Position numbers and translations under genes: made by a program. Of a stretch of DNA of 64,000 nucleotides, positions 59,539 through 64,000 are shown piece by piece. The stretch is from Phallus indusiatus (taxonomy: Eukaryota; Basidiomycota; Agaricomycetes; Phallales; Phallaceae): contig JAQFWX010000022.1 in NCBI GenBank assembly GCA_027605045.1, forward strand, positions 62,001-126,000, given 5' to 3'. The number at the start of each line of letters is the position of its first letter. Position 1 is the first letter of the stretch. The notes beneath the pieces are model-generated. The model was not told the DNA's origin. It did no database searches and saw only the letters and a list, made by a program, of their open reading frames with translations.

Positions 59539-61967
59539 ATGTCTGTAAGTAGCAACGTTTCATGTTTCAAACAAATGATTTACACCTCGAAAAAAACTTG
59601 TAGGCCAACAATACAGTCGTGGACGACGTTCCTGTTTCGCAATCTTCGCTTTCGGGAGACGATGAACCCACGTTTTTTTCCCGACAGACAATGTTGGACT
59701 CAGATTCACAGTTAGAGATGGAAGAACTCATTGAAAAGGCTGAACTTGCCAATTGTTACTTCTTTAAAAGACCAGCCCCATGGTGGTATGTACTTTCAGC
59801 TGACTATTAAACTTCTCGATTCACTTGTGATTAGGTCATGGATTTTGATTTTCATAACGGGCATTGCTGTAGCAGCTACGGCGGTTTATCGTCGTGATCT
59901 CTTTACTGAGATTGTCTGTGAAGAGTTACGCCCTCAATTGTCCAGCAAATCATTGGTATGGTTTTTTGAACTCGAGACGTCTATCCGCTATTCCAAGTGG
60001 TGGACAATACCAGTTATGCGGTCTAGGCTTTGTTATGGAGATGAAGAGGTGAGAAAAACGGTTGATGGACTAATCTTAGGTACAGTTCTTCATCATATTT
60101 ATGTCACGTTTGTACTGACTTTCGGAAGCAATCGATATCACCCTGGGCGTTTTCTCATGTCTTACGGTCGGTTACTGGATGCAGGTATGATCGAGTATCG
60201 GCGTTTCTTAGTTTGACCGTCGGATTGAGATCTACTAGTTATCAGATCGTTACGGTCGCGTGAAGATTTTACCCGTGGCGGTATTCGGCCTTCTCAAGTG
60301 AATAAACTATTTCTTGCTAAGCAGATGAATACTCAATACCACCTGAAGCCATGTCATTATGTTTGTGACATCGGTCATTCCGGACAAACTACCTGGAGGG
60401 TTCCGCTTTTTCCTCTTTGGGCAGATGATTGAAGGTATTCTCGGCGGGCGTATCGTATTATCTTCAATTTTGTTGGCCTATATTACCGATACGTCGCAGC
60501 CCGATTTGCGGTAGGCTAAGGTCCGGTTTACTTTCCCAACATATCCTTATTACGTTTCTTAAGGACCTTGAATCTTGTTATTGCAACCGGACTGGACATG
60601 ATGGGTAATGTACGTTTTATATTTTTGCCTAACTAACTCTATAGTCTTTCAACTGTTTTTCTAGTCATTAGGACCGTCATTCAGCACCTATCTCCACACA
60701 CAGTCTTATAACCTTCTGACCGTTTACTACTATGTCATCGCCTTCTACGTCTTTCTCATATTGGTCACCGTGTTCCTTGTTCCAGAGTCAATCAGCAAGT
60801 TTAAACTAATACGGGGGAGGAAAATTTACACATCAATGCGCAAGCCCAACCTCGACGAGACTTACTCTAAGTCTCCCAATTTGTCTATTGCGGGTAGACT
60901 GAGAGCACAGTTTGGTAACAATATACGGCTGTTAATTTTTCCGTTTCAAGCTTTGGCAGTTTTCCTACCGCATCTACCTCGAGATGAAAAGACGGGAGCT
61001 GCATTAGATGAACCTTGGGATTGGAATTTGTCTCTTGTAGGCTGTGCACTTTTTCTGAGGTCTGTTGCTGGGGTAAGTCAATATCATGACAGAACATTCT
61101 TCCACTTTTTGATTTGATACCCTGGATTTAGAGCGATGGCAGATATTTGATTCGGTACCTTGAACAAGTTCTAGTATGGCATTCCCAAGGAGGTGTAAGC
61201 CATTTAGTGATATCCCAGTCACTCCGCAGCCAATTCTTCAAACAGCATAGTTTCTGGTTTCGTTACATTCACGTGATCCGCGCTGCATTGCTTGTCATTG
61301 TTTTCCTTGGTACGTCCTCGTAACTGAGTATAAACTCTTGCGCTAATGACTAGTCGTTAGCCTTCATTCACTGCCTGAGAAAAAAAACTGTAATCAAAAG
61401 TCAACATCCTGATTCCTCCCAGGTCGATTCTGAACTTTCTCCCGATCTCCTGGATAGTTTACTGAAACTAGACTACATCATTGCCCTTGCGTCCATGATT
61501 GTTCTCGTCGTATCAATGTTCTTCATAACTGTTGTTCAAGATTCAACAGGATGGTATAGTATCATCATGTTTAGATCACTTTCTATGGGGTATGAAGCGG
61601 CGCTGAGAAGTCTGGCGTTATCATTGTATACTCGTCAAATAGGACACGACACTGAGAGCGGGAAACTATTGGGTGCGTTGGGCGTTCTGGGCTGGATCGG
61701 GTCTGTTCAGTTTAAGTCTCTTTGCATGTTTTTTTTTTCTGAACAGGCTTTCAGTGGTAATGTGATTGGACCTGCAATATTTGAGCCTCTTTATAATCGT
61801 ACCGCCACATACTTTCCACAGGTTCGTCTTTTTCTGTTTTGAGTTAGATCGTCTTTCTTTCTCGTGTCAATTTCTAGGCCATGATGCTCTTTACGGGTGT
61901 TTTGGGAATCGTTACCATAGTGGTTATTTTACCTATCAGGATCACTTCTAGGAAAATCGAGATTTAG
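59539..61967 (+). CDS. MFS transporter
   Basis: Twelve-helix-type major facilitator. Thirteen exons: 59539-59544, 59604-59785, 59835-59955, 59998-60079, 60129-60184, 60239-60297, 60349-60510, 60564-60609, 60665-61072, 61132-61309, 61361-61704, 61747-61821, 61878-61967, giving 602 aa. The first exon encodes only Met-Ser. N-terminal acidic tail of about 60 residues, then RPAPWWSWILIF opening helix 1. The loop 2-3 signature reads QLSDRYGRVK (motif A core D-R-x-G-R). Further: LPGGFRFFLFGQMIEG, SLGPSFSTYL, a long central cytosolic loop, and GNVIGPAIFEPLY in the second half. The donor of exon 11 (GTTCAG) is weak. I expect a plasma-membrane or vacuolar carrier; substrate unknown. Confidence 0.85.
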
Positions 61968-62747
61968 CGAGAAGAGTTCGCTTAGTATATTCTTATGTGC
62001 TGCTCAGAACTATAAAGGTTGGGTTCCGTTCGTGTTGTCAGCGTTTGTTTGCCTCTATTTTTACTTCAACGACTTCTTGTACCCGTCCATTCTTTTTTTG
62101 CCTTTCATTTCTACTTCTTTCCTTTATTTATGTCCCCTTTTGCGGTACACGGCTATTTTATTATTACTTGGTACCCATATGATCTCGAAAAATGACTTGA
62201 AATTAGTAGTCTATACTCCCTATTCTACTTTTGTGTCCTTCGGTCGAGTCATATTTCAAATTTGTATCCCAGTGCCTGATGTTATTTTCATCTCTCAGTG
62301 AATTTGGCTCGAGATATGCATCGGCGAACGGGGAGCATCGACCTTCATATAGATTTCTCTGTAAAAAAAGGACAATGTAGATGTTGAGTTACAGTCACGC
62401 CGTGACTACGTGACTATAGTTACTGTAACCCGTAAATGGGACTTACGCGCACGCGCCTAATTTCCTCACTCGTGTCATTACATGTAGTGAGGTACGTTCG
62501 TTATAGTCTAGTTTCTCATTATTTCCTTATTAACAATGTACCTAGCTATTATTCTTTAGGCACGCAATCATAATATCACTCGTGTCATTACACGTAGTGA
62601 GCTATTATTCTTTAGTAGATGCTGACGCGATGTTCAGTAGGCGCTAACGCGGTGTGACTTACGCGTTACACTCACCCTTGTTCTTGTCTTCCTCGAGTCA
62701 ATGCCTATCTTCTGGTGCCAAAAGCCTAAATTTACGAACTATACTCG
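61968..62747. other. Intergenic with repeated hairpins
   Basis: No gene. Contains the inverted and direct repeats described at 62388-62615. Confidence 0.6.
62388..62615. repeat. Hairpin and direct-repeat cluster
   Basis: GTTACAGT (62388-62395) pairs with ACTGTAAC (62422-62429), with nested AGTCACG/CGTGACT. A 26-bp palindromic unit (62466-62491) recurs with one mismatch at 62576-62601; its arms are TCACT and AGTGA around a CATT centre. AGCTATTATTCTTTAG occurs at 62544-62559 and 62600-62615. Confidence 0.85.
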
Positions 62748-63390
62748 ATGCCGTTCCAAGCCACACTCAACGCGCAGTCCTTGAAAGGTATTGATTATAC
62801 TTTCTTCTGTTCATGTTCATTTACACGAAATATTCGCCCAGTCTTCACAAAATGCCTTGCTTGTCTGGCGCGTTGTGGCGACGACATCGTTTTGCAAGCG
62901 GATCTTACCTCGGTCTCTTTGAGTAGCACAGATTCTTCCAAATCTGCGTTCGGTCAAATCAAGTTCAATACCGTTCTGTTTGAAAAATACTATGCTCGGC
63001 CAGGTCAGCCGCCGGGCTCAACGTCCCGTACGCCGCCCAGCCAGCAAGATCCAATTTTAGGCGAACTGGTAGTCAAAGTATGTATGTCACACTATCATCT
63101 TCGTCATAAACACTGACACAATCTCTCACATTTAGTAACTTCTGTCGATTCTGAGGCACAAAACCATTGACAAGATAATTGAACGCTGTCGTTTGTCGAT
63201 ACTGATCCGGGTCGCGAAACTGAAGATGACGATCCTGATGAAGAAAAAGATAGTTTGGAGCTTGTTGCGTACGCAAACAGGCTACGCAGAGATTTGTCAG
63301 CGCTCGGTATATGCGCCGGTCCGTCAATATTTTGCAAATTCCAATTATTTTTTTTTTTTGTACCTTTCACCCGTTCGCAATTAAACTATT
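62748..63390 (+). pseudogene. RAD9-like checkpoint clamp fragment
   Basis: N-terminal part of a Rad9 homologue, a subunit of the 9-1-1 DNA-damage clamp. Exons 62748-62787 and 62842-63077 read MPFQATLNAQSLKVFTKCLA, CGDDIVLQADLTSVSLSSTD and SSKSAFGQIKFN, all Rad9-like. A third piece from 63136 reads LLSILRHKTIDKIIERCRLSI, also Rad9-like, but at its acceptor the joined frame begins with TAA, and after RLSI the plausible continuation (DPGRETEDDDPDEEKDS) is in another frame. No later Rad9 exons were recognised to the window end. I therefore call it a degenerate, truncated copy; an odd splice pattern cannot be excluded. Confidence 0.65.
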
Positions 63391-64000
63391 AGCCTTTTCC
63401 ATTGTTTTTAGATTACATTTTAGCACCATTCCAATTTCCTGGAAACTCCCAAATCATGTATATAAAAATCTTTCTTTAGCTTACAAAATACAACAACAAT
63501 GTTTCCCTCCTATTTCTCCCTCTGAGCACACATCCGCTGATTCCCTTATCTTCCCTGTTCGCTCCTGAGGCGCACGTATCAAGCTCAAGCTATTTGTCCT
63601 TCTGTACTGCGAGTACGGTATGATTGCTGTTCCTTTTTCTGCTTCGTTATAGTGAACTACCCATATATTCTGGTTCCCAGGGAATGTGCTACATATTTCT
63701 TCGTCCCCACTCCTCGGCTGGCATGTGGTTTCTTCTTTCTCTTCTTCAACTCTAAAAAAGCAGAAAAAAGGAATAAATATCACCGCCGACCTTTAGTTAG
63801 TTCAAATCGACTCAGGCTAAGGTTAAAGTTGTTTTTGTGGCTTCAAGTTGAGATAAAGATGTGAAAGTGATAGTCGGGACGGTAGATGAAACGTAATGGT
63901 TGCAATGATTGAAAATTATGCTGCTGTATGCGCCGTACAGTCACTTGGGCACTTGTTAATGATGTATATTTATTTTCAGAATACAGTATATTGTCTTGGA
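63391..64000. other. No gene seen to the window end
   Basis: Short frames on both strands without motifs. Confidence 0.45.

Overview
The window looks like genomic DNA of a mushroom-forming basidiomycete (Agaricomycetes). Genes are dense in short introns (about 45-70 nt, many exons under 100 nt, some of 10-17 nt). The protein families are ones I associate with this group: DUF6533-type seven-helix proteins, DUF6589, aegerolysin, LRR-like F-box proteins, secreted TAP-like hydrolases and expanded P450/UGT genes. I see no bacterial operon structure, rRNA or convincing tRNA. All exon models were built by hand from splice signals and reading frame; family names come from recognised motifs, with no database search.

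Left part (1-13.4 kb): the 3' end of a class II fructose-bisphosphate aldolase gene; a DUF1275 membrane protein; an HSP20 gene with a heat-shock element; an intact DUF6533-like gene and a 5'-truncated copy; an aegerolysin; and a Ser/Pro-rich protein of unknown function.

13,512-19,404 is the most interesting structure: a 5.9-kb DNA-transposon-like element with about 300-bp, nearly identical terminal inverted repeats and an apparent 9-bp target duplication (GGACATGCC). It carries two spliced genes that start just inside the TIRs and converge tail to tail, 25 bp apart. One is a RecQ-like SF2 helicase of 738 aa with a C-terminal Cys cluster. The other is an 834-aa DUF6589 protein that may be an RNase H-like transposase. 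Both look intact. The closest known type I can recall is the helicase-bearing (AcademH) branch of the Academ superfamily, which must be tested.

Middle part (19.4-36.9 kb): a second DUF1275 gene, an intact F-box gene and a frameshifted paralogue, a WrbA/Pst2-type quinone reductase, a 690-bp MITE-like inverted-repeat element holding a TAC microsatellite, a tandem pair of an unrecognised two-domain family, and a complete UDP-glycosyltransferase gene.

Right part (36.9-64 kb): two 21-exon-type secreted TAP-like serine hydrolases about 12 kb apart flank an 897-aa unknown protein, a 47-aa protein, a 508-aa cytochrome P450 and an NAD(P)-binding reductase. Beyond them lie a small secreted protein, a second HSP20 gene, an MFS transporter and a degenerate RAD9 fragment. 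Between genes are telomere-like CCCTAA-rich DNA (48.3 kb), a cluster of perfect palindromes (49.3 kb) and repeated hairpins (62.4-62.6 kb).

Six gene families occur twice in this 64 kb (DUF1275, HSP20, DUF6533, F-box, TAP hydrolase, the 31-33 kb pair), so local duplication has been active. UGT, P450, reductase, hydrolases and MFS could form a detoxification or secondary-metabolism neighbourhood, but that is inference from proximity only.
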